Shown: positions 45,575-60,662, counted from the first letter of the stretch. The stretch is 64,000 nucleotides of DNA from Trachelipus rathkii (GCA_015478945.1 JABUQX010022082.1:124001-188000), one strand, 5' to 3'. The notes: generated by a model not told the origin, from the letters alone. Numbers and translations are program-made.

Positions 45575-46156
45575 ATGTCAGGAATTTGTCATATAATGTA
45601 TAAGAAAATTCGATTCGAAGTGACTCTCGAAGAAATAACGAGGTTTGCTCAAAGGCATCGCCCTATTTTTGAACAAGCGAGGCCTTTGGATCCTGTTAAT
45701 GGCCCGCCCTTATTTCACACTGAAAACTCTGATAAGAGCAATGATGAATCGATCAAAATAACGCTCAATGAACCGAGTTATAATAATCCGATCGCCACTA
45801 ACAGCAACCGCAATATCGAAAACCATACCGAAGATTATCCTAACGACCGTCCTATTATTGCTGATCTCCGCTCCGAAGAAACTACGCCTCTCTCTAAACC
45901 CAACAAAGCCTCGTCGTCGTCGTCGTCATTATCAGAGGCCGAAACGCTTCTTTCCAAAAATTCGCGATCTCGAGAAGCTCAAATTCATGTTGTTTTCGAG
46001 AAAATGATTTGCAAAGTTTGCTTGGACAAAGACACGGAAATCGCATTTTTACCTTGTAGACACTTGATGACTTGCTCTTCGTGCGCACCGGCCCTCACCT
46101 TGTCTCCGTACTCTAGGGAATCTATAAAAGTCACCATTAAACCAATCTTCGCCTAA
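45575..46156 (+). CDS. RING paralogue with degenerate RING (193 aa)
   Basis: Homologous to the 177-aa RING protein across its length (PPLF-x-[40 protein letters not shown]). It keeps the first six zinc ligands but the last Cys pair is replaced (the CPCC position reads SPYS), so the second zinc site is incomplete and ligase activity is doubtful. The N-terminal start differs, and a Ser run (AGC/TCG repeat) is inserted near residue 113. The ORF and promoter are intact, so the gene may be expressed as a non-catalytic partner; this is inference. Confidence 0.7.
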   Translation: MSGICHIMYKKIRFEVTLEEITRFAQRHRPIFEQARPLDPVNGPPLFHTENSDKSNDESIKITLNEPSYNNPIATNSNRNIENHTEDYPNDRPIIADLRSEETTPLSKPNKASSSSSSLSEAETLLSKNSRSREAQIHVVFEKMICKVCLDKDTEIAFLPCRHLMTCSSCAPALTLSPYSRESIKVTIKPIFA

Positions 46157-46159
46157 GAT

Positions 46160-46985
46160 TTATCGATATTTTATACGTATATATATAAATATATTTATCT
46201 TTATCAAATTGTATCTTCTTCTTCTATCGTCTATTATTGTTAACGATAAAGGTTCCTTTTCAATTAAATAACATTATTAATTGATTAAATTTTTTATATT
46301 TTATTTTAAATCTTTTGATTTTCCTTAGGTACACCTGTTTCGCACTTATATCTTTTTCGTGATCCGTCTAAATATTTGCGTGCTTAAGTGTGCAAACCAT
46401 ATCCTGATAGTTTTATTTATATTAAATGTTGTTTAAAAAAAGAATTTTGGTTAATTAAATTCGGGATGTAAATATATCTTTATGAGCAAATATTTGTATA
46501 TACAAGGTTAAAAATAATCACTAAAATATATTATAGAAAACGTAATAAATGTTAATAAAATATTTAAAAAATTAATAATAGCAAAAGGAAAGAAAATAGT
46601 TAAAATAATAAAATATTAAGGCAAAATTTTTTTTTAATATTAAAAATTGCGATTCGGAAAAACTTTTAATGATATATACAAAACTTTAAATCTAAAGCTA
46701 TAATTATTAAAGATATTATACATAAAAGTATATTAAAAAACGTTAGTATAATGAAAAAACTACAAAAATCACTAGATGAAAATAGTAGAATATTTTAAAA
46801 AATTATTACCAAAAGAAACGAACAACTGAAAATTATTATAATTATTTACTAATTTAGTATACTCGTATCTATATATTTTAGGTATATCGCGATTCTTCAC
46901 CACTGCTCCAAACTAAAGACCTCTTGCGGCGCTCTTCTCGAAGCCTCAACCACCCAACTAGGAAACTGGGAGGAAGGGTGTTCTA
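46160..46985. other. AT-rich spacer
   Basis: Nothing recognisable apart from the stretch near 46,950 shared with 28,450 (3' flank of the 760-aa gene). Confidence 0.5.
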
Positions 46986-46990
46986 TCGCT

Positions 46991-48157
46991 TCATCGATCG
47001 GGAATTTGGCTGAAGCGTTGCAGCGTTCTATTGACGATGTGCTCTTTCGCTAAGTCGAGAAGTTCATTCTTTAATTCTCGCATAGCGTATTCGTAACAAC
47101 TTTCGACGTTTTTTGGCAATGCGTCGGCCCCTCCGGACATTTTTAAGTTTCTTAGGCTTTTGAAAGCGTAGCAAAACAACTTTTTTTCATCGAAAATTTC
47201 ACGGACCGTTTCTTTGGATAAACCGTATTCTTCTTCGGCCATTTCCTCGAGGTCCCCGATATTGAAATCGCCGACGTTTTTTTCATCTATGAAAGTTTTC
47301 AAAGAGCGCTCGTTTAAAAGCGGAGTGACTTTATACTGATACAAACGGTTTAGGCAGAAACGTATCACTTTTTCTTTCGTTACAGCTTCCTCCCAACCAT
47401 GATTTTGGACGTCGCTATGGTGCTCGAGGTATTTTCGGAATAGCGCTTCGCTTACTTCGTCAACTTTCTTCGTGTAAATATACAAGTTCAAAACCGCGTC
47501 CGCAGAGATAGTCCGGCTTAGGTTCGGCGTGAACATGTGTAATAAAATCCTTCTGTAACCGTTCTTGCAGTTCAACGTCAAAAACATCCGAGAAATACAT
47601 TCGGGGAGTATTAAGTCGATAATGCGAGCTATCGCTTCTTTCGACAGCTCACGACGGTAAAGAAATGAAAAAAATAGCGTTTTCATTAAATTTTCCGAAT
47701 GTTTCTTCCACTCCTTGAATCCATCGTCTTCGCCGTAATAGCCACCGCTCACCGCCGACTCCGGATCTTCAAGCAGGAGGCGTTTATAGTATTTGAAACG
47801 ATCCCACTCCATGTACACGGAAATGGTGGCGAATACGGATTTCAATCGCTCCTCCGAAAAATCTGGCGATTCTTTCTTGAGCAACGTAAATTTCGCCCAG
47901 AGCCAAATCAACGCCGCTGGGTGAGCTTCTTTGTCAAAGAGATGGGGGTTTCTATGAATGCAGAAAGTAGTCAGAGAGGCGAAAACATCCGTTTGCAGGA
48001 TCAATTTTATAATGTCGACCAATTCCGGTGTAAATAGGGGAATGACGGCGTTGAAACTGGTTTTGTCGTCCAATACGACGAGATCCGGGTTTCCTTTCTT
48101 GCCTCCGAATGTCACTTTATCCGCGTTTTTATCCAAGACTATTTGACTAACGCTCAC
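46991..48157 (-). pseudogene. C-terminal fragment of the 760-aa paralogue
   Basis: 388 codons aligning with residues ~375-760 of the 28.5 kb protein (VSQ-x-VLD, FNAV-x-PLFTPEL, DPESAVSG, EEYGLSKE). The 5' part is missing: immediately upstream on this strand (48,158 onward) lies sequence of the Ser/Arg-rich paralogue instead. An in-frame Met exists at the junction, so a product is possible, but no promoter is seen. Confidence 0.75.
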
Positions 48158-48159
48158 CT

Positions 48160-48932
48160 ATAGCCTAGCCTTTGAATTCGTCGGGAATCACGGTGCAAAA
48201 CTGATGCAACCCCGGCACTCCTATAACCTTTGTATTCGTCGAGGTGCCGTTTCAATCCTCTGCCACCTTTTTCTCTCCGACGATTATACTTATGATTGTC
48301 GGTTGATTTTTCTATATAGTCTCATTTCCAATAGCCTTTATTAATATTTCGATAATAGGTAGAGCGGTTTTCGATCATCGGAGGGATCGCGCACGGCGAT
48401 CTCCTATCCGTGTAAGGATCGCTTCTGCTGCTGTAATTTTCACCAATACTCTTCGCGCGTGAAGGATTTTTGAGTAATGTATGAATCGCGTAAGGTGAAG
48501 CTCTGCTGCTGTTGTTAATATTCTCGTAGAAAGTACTATTAGGGCACTTCTCGAAAGATCTTTCGACCAAGCGTGGGATTTTGAAAGACGATAGTAGTGA
48601 TGATGTTGTCACGTTGTTGAAAGCGTTGTTCTTGTCATTTTTATAACGGACTTTTTTACTTTTTGTCGCTGAAGTTTTCTTTATTTTTTTGAGAGACTTC
48701 TTCCTAGAATTGGCCGCTAAAGACTCCATTTTTCTTTTTCCGGGCGATGATTCGCTATTTATTTCCCTTACGAGTTTTCCTTTTGCGGCAGACTGTAAAC
48801 CGTCTTCGGGGAGTGAACCAGTTTCTCCGACCGTACAAGGTGTAGTACGAGGATCAAATTTAACGGGAATGTGTCGAGGATATGAATTTGAAGAGGCAGT
48901 AGCGGTGCCATTGCCAGTGACAGTCGCTGCCA
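48160..48932 (-). pseudogene. Truncated paralogue of the Ser/Arg-rich gene
   Basis: The frame 48,322-48,933 matches residues ~255-560 of the 632-aa protein with large internal deletions (conserved: EDGLQSAAK, SSFKIPRLVE, EKCPNST, SPYAIHTL). After its stop, homology to the C-terminal region continues in a shifted frame to about 48,160. At the N-terminal side homology ends abruptly at about 48,932, where sequence of different character begins. Confidence 0.75.
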
Positions 48933-49114
48933 AATCGCTATACCAAATCCTCTCAAACTCTCTTCAGATTCGCCACACAAACCAAATCATCCCGCATATA
49001 CTAGGTAGGGCACCCTCCACTCATCTTCCTTCTCCATCATTCTAACACCATATCCTGCCACCCCACCTCTAATTCTTTTCATAACTCCATCCATATACAA
49101 ATTGACTAACAAGT

Positions 49115-49480
<366 letters not shown>

Positions 49481-52400
49481 TTCACCTCATATTCACAAAG
49501 GTTATGAAATTGAGAACCTCAAAATAAGAACAAATATGAATTGACTCTAAGACTCAATCTTAATTATATTCCTGTTGACACAAGATTAATAACTAGCACA
49601 AAAAAGTAAGAAAACACACTCATGCAAACATATTTTAAAAATTTTAAAGTTCAAATCTGGCCTTATAGACCACAACTTCCGATCGAAGTACAACAACAAA
49701 CAAACGCCCTCAGACATGCATTCAACCAATCTTTATTTAAACTGAAAAGCAAATTTGTTATCATCAATGGTCCAAAAATTTAAAAATTCACAAATATTAA
49801 AAAGCCACCTGCTGCTGTTGTTTAGCTTTGAGTAGTTTTCTATTCATATTTGCTTTGTATCCTTTTAATTCTGCAATATCTATTATGATAAAGTCAATCA
49901 CTGCCTTTGGCCATAGGTTTACCATTGTAAACAATTAGTTTTAAATAATAATAAATAATAATAATAATTTATTATAATAATCTATAATAATAATAATAAT
50001 AGATAATAATATAATATAATACATTATTTATTATTAAATAATTATTATTCACATGGGACGATTGAATTACCTGGTTCACTCATTTTTATATATTTATTAT
50101 ATTTTTACCTCTCATTTAATTATCACTTATGTAGTTTATATTATTTATTCCATTTTTATTTGGCAGGTATATATACATTTATATATATTATTTCTCACGT
50201 CCCTTTCGGGGAGTGAAACAGTGTACCAGAATTTCTCTATCACTGTCGCACACTCTCTTCTCTCTCTCTCACTCTCCGACACCAAATCTGAGATGTAAAT
50301 GAAGGGTCTAGCGTGAAGGGTAAACTCAAAAATTTTGATACCACCAAGAGGCACATCTTCATCGCGAAGAGTCTTTGGTTCGTAACTGAGGACTAGTATT
50401 GAACCTTATATTGTGAAATAGCCATTGCACGAATTAATGCAGTTGACATGATGGCACTCCTGAACTGATAAATTTCCTGTGCCCTTGTGCATCTAGTCCA
50501 GGGAGCTTCGAATTTGCCTTTGAGCGTCTTTAATCCGTTTACACGCATGTTTTCCATTGTCGCGTACGGTGTACTGGAGGGGGAGTAAAAAGTAAATCTT
50601 AACAGTATTTATAATTTTTTGTAATTCTCTACATTACTGAGAGGGATAGTGCCTTCTTTTACGAGTGTTATTGAATTATTGTAATGCTTTACAGAAGAAA
50701 TAGATACTATCTTTCTTCCTTTTAATATGTGTCATATATCAATATATTACCAGTCCTTTCAAACAAATAAAAAACTTCCCCATCAAAATAAAACTTGCGT
50801 ACGATTAAAGCCTAATATTTCCCTATCACATATAGTCGAGAAGCTGTCAAAAGTTATATATATTATTATACTCAATATTAACCTTATTTTCTAATATATT
50901 AGTCAGCTACCTAATTTAGCGTTCATAATAGATAAGTAAATATAGGTACCTATAGATATATATATTACATATCAGTTTCATTTACCGTTGTCACTTTACT
51001 ATAGTATACTTAGGTATATAGGGAATAGGGTATGACTATAATTATTTTCTTATATATCACATCGTATATTAGTCACTATAATATTATATTAGTAATACAT
51101 AGCCGTCGAACATACGAAGGGTCCGCGCTGCACTACGGTGTCATAATCATTTAGGATTCCTCTAGTATGAGTTGGTTATATTATCTTGATAGTAATTTGA
51201 GCACTAATTTATACATTTTACAGGGAGATGGCATGTCGGTGAGAGATAGGCGTATTCCATTACCTTTTTCCGAGTATAGTAATGAGACTGATCGAGTGTC
51301 CGGATTTGTGAATAAGAGATCGTAGTTATGGTTGATCGGAGGGGTACGTACTAATACGGCTTTATTCATATACAGTATAACTAAGGGGATCCGTGAACCC
51401 ACTCGGGCACATCTATACTTAAGAGGAGTGCCGACCCTGGTGAAGTTGATTTAGCGAGTGTCCGTATTTATCCTTGTCTGAAGAACTCGCTTACGATCAC
51501 TAGATACTTCTTTAGCATTATCATCAATATACTCTTTATGAATTTTTTAAATTATTACTCTTACACTTGGAGGTTCGATTAATACCTAGAATAAAAGAAA
51601 GATGAATATCATATTCCAGGTTTACAAATATTAATTATTAATACAGCTTACTGATTTAGCGCTGAAATTTTCCAGTACTTTACTTTCACTCAGTTCTTAC
51701 GTTGCTAACATTATTTATAAAATTTATCTCTTATGACGTAGTTTACGATATGTTATTTTCAACTCACATTAGCCAAAAAATGAGAATCCCTGTGTATCAT
51801 AGGAATATAAAAAACTTAAAATAAGCAAGGTTATTTTGGTCTTTGCACTTATAAAATTCTTAGACCTTTGTTGTATCATTATGTACAAATACACTTGGTG
51901 TTGATCATTCTTAAATTTTAATACTTTATTATTTTTCTCTCTATTTTTAGTTATACGTTGCGTACGGTTATGCTATCGAACTAAATCTCGTGCGATTCTG
52001 ACTCACGAGCAAAAATCTTAATTGCTTCTAATTCATAATGAATATTAGCATTATCAAGATTACATAAATTGGGTATATTTATACTATTAATGAAAATAAA
52101 TATACTGAATCATATAAGGAGTTATTACTTTGATATCGATAGTGAATAAATAATATAATTATAGTTAAAATAATCGAAAAATGTTAAGCATAATCTCTTA
52201 TATCATTATATCTAATTATAATAAAAACATATTCGAAGATATAAATTTATTATTAATTATACATTAACTTATATATATATATAACCATGCACTATACTTT
52301 ATTTTATATAAACCTTCTTAACAGTCTACCTATATATATATTATATATATATAAATATGAGTGAATATATATAACATACACGTTAGCAGGAAATGTACCT

Positions 52401-55400
52401 GATTATAAGTGATAAAAGCCGAATATCCGATATATCGGCTACAAGTATTCCCGCCGAATTACCGAATATCTCGCGAATAATCACTTGCATTAATCAAAAT
52501 ATTGTAAAAATAAAAAGGCGGTATTATTTTCAAAAAAAAGGAATAACCAATATATTAATTAAATGTTCCAGTAAATATCAATTACCCGTCCCTTCAAAAA
52601 AATATCAATCGCTATACGGACGAGATAGGTGAGTCTCTTGCAAAATATGTTTTCGGGAAGATACATTCGCCGGCGCGAGTGTCGTATATGGAAAATTTAG
52701 AATAGCAGTCCTGAATAACTCCACTGTGCTCAAAGCAAAAAAAGGTGAAATTCTTTATATTCATTATAAGAGAAGGAGAACTTTATTGTAGCAGAGATAA
52801 TATCGTATTATGTTATATGTCAGAGTGTTATAGATGTGGATTCCATACTATAAAATAATTTAGTACAAATTTGGATTTGGTGTATCACATTTTCACTCAG
52901 TTTTTAGGTGCAATTCATTGTATCCTATTCTTAAATGCAATTCCATATTGGAACTGGACCAAAATGTGAGAGCACGCTATCAATAAAGTATGGGGGTATA
53001 TGATATATAGACGAGTATACCAGTTTTTTTTGCAAATCACAAAACAATATAAATCTAATTTTTCAGTTTTATCAGACACAGTATTTATACTAGTGTGTCG
53101 GTCTGTATATTCAGTGGATACTGTAACGGTGCTATTAGTGGAAACGATATAATTGATATAGTACGTCTAAACATGGTATGGATGCCAATGACCTGGATGT
53201 TTGTCTATGTCTATTCGATGAATATAACAGTCGACCAATGATTCCGTTAACATTTAATTTTGTTTCAACTTTTTAAATTCACCTCTATGACCTAGATGAT
53301 GAACTGAGACGATCTTTAAATGCGATTGTGTGATTTGCCCCGAAAGTTTGTACCTAGAAGATTTGTACGTGCTTTCGAGTGGCATGGAAAACTGCGTACT
53401 GCTGACCCCAATGTGCGAGACAAAGGAGTAACATTTCTCTTCTATATTTCGAGAACAGAGAAGTCAGACATAGGCCGATGAGGAACTCTTCCAGTCACGG
53501 ATGTGCGAGTATACTGTTAATGTTATTTGCATACTGAGTCTTGCACGGGCCTTACTAACGCTCATGGCGCATAACACGAAGACTTTGCGACGAGTGCCCG
53601 AGGGTGTGAGGACTTCCAATATGCAAGAAAACTATGTTTTATTTGCGAAATTTATTCCAAGAGTAATTTTAAAAGTCGTGTGTGCTGTAACAGGGAGCAC
53701 AAAGGTACTAATTCCCACGAACGAAGTACTCGGCACGCGGGAGGTGATAGAGAGAGCGAACAAGAGCAAGAGAAATCAAGACAGTTTTGAGAGGACTAAC
53801 AAGTATTCACGCTACACTGGTGGTAAAATGATGCGTCCGAACTCAAAATATTGGACTTATAGGCATATTTGCTCGTGCGTGAGGTCGAGTCACACTATGC
53901 ATTCACCAAATCTGATGACTGCTTTCCTGTGCTCTTGGGACAACCACCCGGAAGGCTTCTTCCTACACCCCTATCTACATACACCCGAGGTAGTGGAGCA
54001 ATGGGGCGCCCAAGCAAATAAGGATCATATCACGCAATGTGCGAGCACAAAGTGAGCGAAGATATGGACTAACCGTGGAGGGGAAAAACTTCACTCTCGA
54101 CCCAGGCGCAAAGTTGGAGCTTTACGGAACATCGTACGTTGAACCACATTGTACAGGAAAAACTCTCTCTCGCACGCTCGTGCACAGCTTACACACATAA
54201 ATCACTTGGTTTGATTGAAACAATTTGTCGAGCAACGCTTCTGGACCATTATAAGGATGACATGCTTCTATCCGCATATAAGCTAATATAGCTCAGCGGT
54301 GTTCCAGTGTTTCCTTGTATGAATTCTCGCAGATTTTATGTTAACCACGATTTTTTCCATAGGTGGATCATAAGACACATACCGAAATACTCGCCCAGAA
54401 AATGAGATACATATCCGTAACATTTGTAGCGATATAGAGAAAACTACATGAAGATGTTTAGAACTGAGATCATATATTTGGCTCATCGCGATTCTTACTC
54501 TGATTCACTCAACTCATATAAGAAATATTTCCTGGTGAGGAATAACGAGCCAAAATTAGTTTATGTATTATAGGTATTTTTGATTCGAGTCGAAAAACGG
54601 ATAGCACACACACTAATCATATATCCATTTCTAGTAATTCTTAATAGTTCATTGCTCATGTACTATTACGTATATACCAAAATAAAATTTGTATTAATTT
54701 TTTTGTCGCCATCGTCCGGGTTGCCAGGGCAAGTGATGTGGAACATTATCAATATGATGGGCGCGACGCTTGGCTCGTCGTACGGAGCTTATGAGACATT
54801 GATGGAAAGAGGAAGTATAATTACCACAGGAACTCGTATAGGCGCGGAGGGCAGTAGAGTCGTCTAACGAGAGAAAGTTACTAACCATCGTATGGTATGT
54901 TTACCATAACTAAACCCATTCCTATTTACTTCATTGTTGTCCCAGATGTACTCTTATTCATAAGTTTGTAAATTATAATCGGTCTGAGGTTTTAATACCA
55001 GTGATATTCTATCACAAGACCAAAATGTAGGTCCATAAACGATTCGGCGATGTCTCGTTTCTCTCCTTCCGAGATAATCACTATGCTCACTCATTTATTT
55101 TATATAGTATCTCACGATCTATATACTATAGTTAACTACTATATTATTCTTCGAGTACTTATAATATTTTCGACATTATAATAACGATATTCTAGCTTTA
55201 GTGATAAAACTACCGATTACCACTGCTGTTTTAATATATACGAACAGACTTATATTTGATTTATTATCTAATAGGCTAAAAGTGGAATACTTTACTTATT
55301 CGAGCGATTTAATTTTATATTTTTTTACTCACTACTAAGGTGTAGGTTATGTATATTTTAAATTATTAATTCAAATTATCTAATTAATAGAAATTTAATA

Positions 55401-58400
55401 TTATATCATAACCATATTTATTATTTAAAGTTTATTAGAGTGAGATTAAATTACACTTATTACATATTTACTATATATAAATATATTACCTTACAAATAA
55501 AAAAATTATTAGACATAAATGTATATCTAATTTATTATAACACCTATAATATTACGTTAATATTAGTCAATAGGTAATAATTAATAGAAATTATTATAGG
55601 ATTTAATGATGATTTAAACTTAGCTCACCGAATCATGAGATATTATAGGTTAATATTATATCAATAAATTATATCAATAATTATATTAATTATATTATTT
55701 AATATTAATGCCCGAGAGAATATTGTGATAGATCACTCTTGTAAAAGTAAAAATCTAATATTTTTTTACACAAAACTCTGTTCTTGAGCGAGCAACAATG
55801 AAGTAGTCACAATCGACTCGGTGAATTATCTAGCAACTGATCTACGAACTTATTTTAGGTAGAATTCCAGTCACATCAATATATATCCAATTTGCGAAGA
55901 TATCACTCTCTTTTATCTTTTGTTTCCCCCGTCCAAGAAATTTCATGTTTAGACCTATTCAAGTAAAGTTTTATATTTCATTATAAGTTAACTATAAACA
56001 AGATAATGTAATTATGAGAGTGATTCTGATCAGCTCTCAAAAGTGCAAAACCTATCTTCTCTGAGTCATGATCTCTTAATACAATTAATTTTAAAATGAT
56101 TTGAACAAAGTTTATGTTGAGTTTATGAAGAGCGATATTATAAAACTCGAATCATAAAAGATATCATTATGTGCAATTATTATGGCGGAGGGCGTATAAA
56201 AATGAAAGCAGAAGAAATGGCATGCTACTTAGAGTTCTCTTCTCTATTTCGCAGGAGAGTATTACTATTCAGTAGGAGTTTAAATTAAATTCACTCTATA
56301 CTCTCCTGTTTTGAGACTATAATTATAATCCTTTCTACTTTCGACTGATGACGTGTGGAGCTGAAAACGGTATTTCATTGCGCTAACTCTTTGTTTTTTC
56401 AAAATTCATTTAGTTTCAGAGAGCAACTATTCCTCAAGGTAGTTTATGTGTGCTGCGCCAACAACTGTCGAGCGGAGGAAAATATAAGAATAGATAGGAG
56501 GAAGGGCCGGAACATATCCGCGCACCGTCGTGGTCATGCTTTGCGTTACATACGCCGTCCCGGAACCTACCTGAGCAGATGCTGCACTTTTTTGAGCCCG
56601 CAATATATTGTTTACGCGCGAATCTTAGTTTATTTGTGTGCGACCTCAATTATTTGAGAAGTCTCGCTTGCGGAGGCCCAGTCTTACGAATCTTGAGAGC
56701 TCGGACCTTATTTTTCATGGAAACAAAACCAAGCTTAATGAAAATATTCCTTCTCTGGAGAGCCACGAAATGACCTCTTGAACGGGAGCGTGTTGAGTGC
56801 TTTGTACGCTTTCCCTTGGCACTTTTGACCTTCTGTTTGCTCTAGACCCCTTTTTGATCTTCCAACTGGGTGTGTTATGTGCGGCATCCACGGATAATAA
56901 AATTTTATCGTGAGCACCTCCGAATAAATTCATCTGTGTCTCATATAGTAGAAACATCCTAAATTTTCATTGAGCTAGAGAGAAACGCTAATCTGTATTT
57001 GTGAAAAGGGGAATACATTCTCGCAGAATTGCTGTTTTATTGAGAACCTCCTATTTTTTCTTGGGGCAACGCACTAACTTATCTGTTCTGGGCAAACGCT
57101 CTTAATATTTTCACGAACCCTTTCGAAAAATGGATGCGCCGATGATCGTTGTGTTAACGAAAAACGGGAGTATATGAAGAAAACTCTTATACCTCAAGAG
57201 CGATGGGTTCACCTATTTGTGCGGATAACGTCGACTCCATTCTTTTAGCTTTGTTATCACACAGAGAGAGTGGCGAACCTGTCAGGGCGCAATACTCTTT
57301 CCTTGAGACTCCTATAGCGATAAATTACTTGTGAATCGTGTGAACACACTTTACGGGTGTGTTAATGCTCCCTTTTTTGAGAATGCGTATAGCCAGTTAA
57401 GGATTTTCGCTTAAACAGCGGTGTGTTATGGTTCTCCATTGAACACTTGAAAGTCGCGATGCGCAAATGAAGACGCTGTTGGTTCTCTACACTCGTGGCT
57501 GCATATTCTTTTGCCCACGGTAATTTTTCTAGAACATAAGATCCAGACTCATCTTGGTCTTCCAAATGCGGTCATTAGTTTTTGCGCGCCCATCAAGCTA
57601 CGATATTATTTTTACCTCATCACCCACAAGTGCGTGACTCCCACTTTGCCCAATCCCACATATTGACGATATCCTCAGGAGACTTCGATACGACAAGTCA
57701 TCGTGAACGCTCAGGCACGAATCTATTATTGAACATCTCGCGTAATCCTATACTATAATCGCTGGCGTGTCGCTATCACACCATACGAGCGGATCACAAA
57801 TATAGCATCGTACATGGTCGTCCAAACCCCAACAGCCAGCGTAATTACCGAAAAGAGTTCTTTTAGTTTTAAGTGAACACATCACCCCACAACACACAAA
57901 GGTCCCGTAATCCTACGGGTGTTCTAATAGCGACCCTTACACACTTATACAAGACTCATATAGCGCACAATGGCCAACATGATAATACATCTCATTCAAT
58001 ATCGACCCTCTCACTTTTACCAAATAATTTGAAGATCAATAGGACACTTTAACACGATTTATATACCTATACTAAGCTATCGACAGGTTATCCCGAGTCG
58101 AGCCGACGCGCTCGTCGAGAGTGCTCAATATGTATTGTGTCTTCCAATAGGGATCAGAATTGATTTTGATCTCACGAGGGAAAAAGTTTCTGGAGTTAGA
58201 AGAGTTGACTATTTTATTTGAGTACGCGTTAAAAACTAGATTGGAGGGGTCTGTCGAGATATTTTTTTGACGTCTGTGTGACTGAAGCGGCGTCCTCATT
58301 GTTTGACATGATGAGTTACAGAATCTGCGCGAGTGCCTCTACACCTAGCCATAACCTCTCTCCATGGGCCAAGTATTATAATGACGCTACCACTATGCAA

Positions 58401-60628
58401 TCCTTGCTGGACTGATAAGCGCGAATGATATCTGTAATGACACTGTAAGAAGTTCCCTGATCATGTTCTATTAGTGTTCTATCTTAGTGATGAACTGAGA
58501 GTGAGTAGCCGTGTGTGAGATGACCTCTCTGTGAGGTCTATGCACAAAGATGAGTGCCGAATGAGCTGTCAAATAAATAGCTCCCTAGCGTGGATGGTCT
58601 CATATGAAGTGCCGAAGCGAAAGGTGCCAAATATACGCAAATTGTAGTGCTCGCAGTAATTTGTAAGATGCTCTAAGCAAGTCTCGTGCCCAAACTGAAA
58701 ATGACACACTAACTAACTTTACACGAAGATACTTTATTCTTGACGCTCACCGCTAGAATGTCCTCGAATCACGCACTACGCATGAATGTTGGTCTGTTTG
58801 CCGCTAAAGAAATAGAGTAGAGAACATAAACTGCTCACTTTCGAGAGTGTTGTACGACTAGTTTACTACATACTGCTAGAGTTCCTATATGAGAGAAAAG
58901 CATATTGTGTGCTTCTCTATAAACGTTATTATCACGCATTGACTCGCAATATGACAGAACTCTACCAAGAGTAACACACGAACTGCAGAGGCTATTGATG
59001 CCAAATTGAATTCGTGTACAAACGTTTACAGCGCAGAGTCCGCAGTGATCCCGTGAGTCAGTTTCGTACATTGGACCTCACACTATTGCCCCGAACCGCA
59101 CAGCCGCCGCGTGCCGCCCTGCAGAGCAGAAATACTTGTAATAGCGCGATTATACGAGTGACATTGCGAGAAATGCGTGCCGCTCCGTAGCGAGACAAAA
59201 ATAATTTAGCGTCGGTGTGGATAACCAATCCGCACCGCGCGTGCACAGTCGCACGAAAACCGCCGCGCGAATTAGATCTGTTCGCGCGATCTTATCTCCT
59301 TATGCCTCGAGAGCCTCTCCAAAGCAGAGTATAACACTGCGGAGAAGTAGATAAAAAGTGATCATAATGTAAACTATGTCAAAGATCTTATGCAACACTT
59401 TCAGTAACCTATAGCATCTCTCTCTGCAGAATCAGAGTGTTCTTTGATCAGAAATATCATACTAGGAGTCATTCATTTTTATTTCATACTAAACATTTTT
59501 ATTAAAAATTTTCGCGAACCCAAAACTGTAACTCATTACATGCCTATTATTTAAACACAATATATTTATTAACATTATATTCGTTTTACCTTAATCATCT
59601 TCTTAACATATATGTAATAGAGAAAATTTGTTCTTGTATAATATTTATACAGAGTAAATTTTAAAACTTGTACTGTATAGCGGAAAATCAACACTAAATA
59701 TATCGCGATAGCTGTCCTGAATATATATAAATCTGTTCGCATATTTTTATTAAATTAACTGTCCGAGGACCGATTTGTGAGCCTGCCGTAATTTTTACTA
59801 AAAGTACTCGTGAGTCACCATAGTCTTTAAATCGTGCATGTAATCGAGTTAAAACAATAGAGTGTTGTTTACATCTACATCCGCGCGTAGGAGCGGATTA
59901 CGTATTCACGTTTTCTTGTTTCCTGCTTTAGGTAGGAGAGAGCGTTTAAACTTATCTGTGCTTTTCCCATGCTTCTCAGTAAAACTTCAGCGTGCCGCAT
60001 ATTCATAACTGAGCCTTGTACGTGCAACATATGACTAATCTTCGCTCAGCTATATGTGAACACTTATGTTTTCTCAGCCTCTGTGTGCTTCATTAACTTT
60101 TCTGCTTTACTTTGCTTTTACAACTAAATACGATTATTATCGCTCTCCTTGCGAGCTTTAAACTCAATGTTTTACACGAGAGCTATACTCAACTACCACA
60201 ATCACGTTTTACTTAACCGCATTAAATTACCTTGACAGAACGCGTTATAACGTCAGATTATTAAATATTATCCAAAGAGGCTAGTGTAACCTAGAAGCTG
60301 ATTAAGTTATAACCTAGCCCTGTGTTTTAACTCGCTTTTTACTGCTTGTACACGTTTCGTGGCCTTGTATACGCGCTTTACTTATGTTCTTACTGCCTTT
60401 AAACTTTCTGCTTTACTGTCTTTTAAATTTCTGCTTTACTGCTTTTAACTCCATGTTTTACTGTTTAAACTCATATATTTTTTACATTTGTTTTCTTTTA
60501 TTATTTTTTTATTTTTGTTTTATTTAATTTTTATTATTTTCTATTTTTAATTTTTGTTTGATTTACTTTTTTAATTTTTAATTTTAATGTAGAATAAACA
60601 CACAGAGTTTCGGTTATATAACATTTTA

Positions 60629-60662
60629 TTTTAATAAAATTGTACGAAATTTTATTAAAACC
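60629..60662. terminator. Hairpin with poly(A) signals on both strands
   Basis: Arms TTTTAATAAAATT and AATTTTATTAAAA separated by GTACGA-like spacer bases form a near-perfect inverted repeat. Each strand carries AATAAA, so it could serve as a bidirectional poly(A) site. Function is inferred. Confidence 0.45.

Noticed and set aside
53501..54055. 184-codon ORF in the host-like region
   Set aside because: No domain, no promoter or poly(A) context, no paralogue; the length is possible by chance in this less AT-rich stretch.
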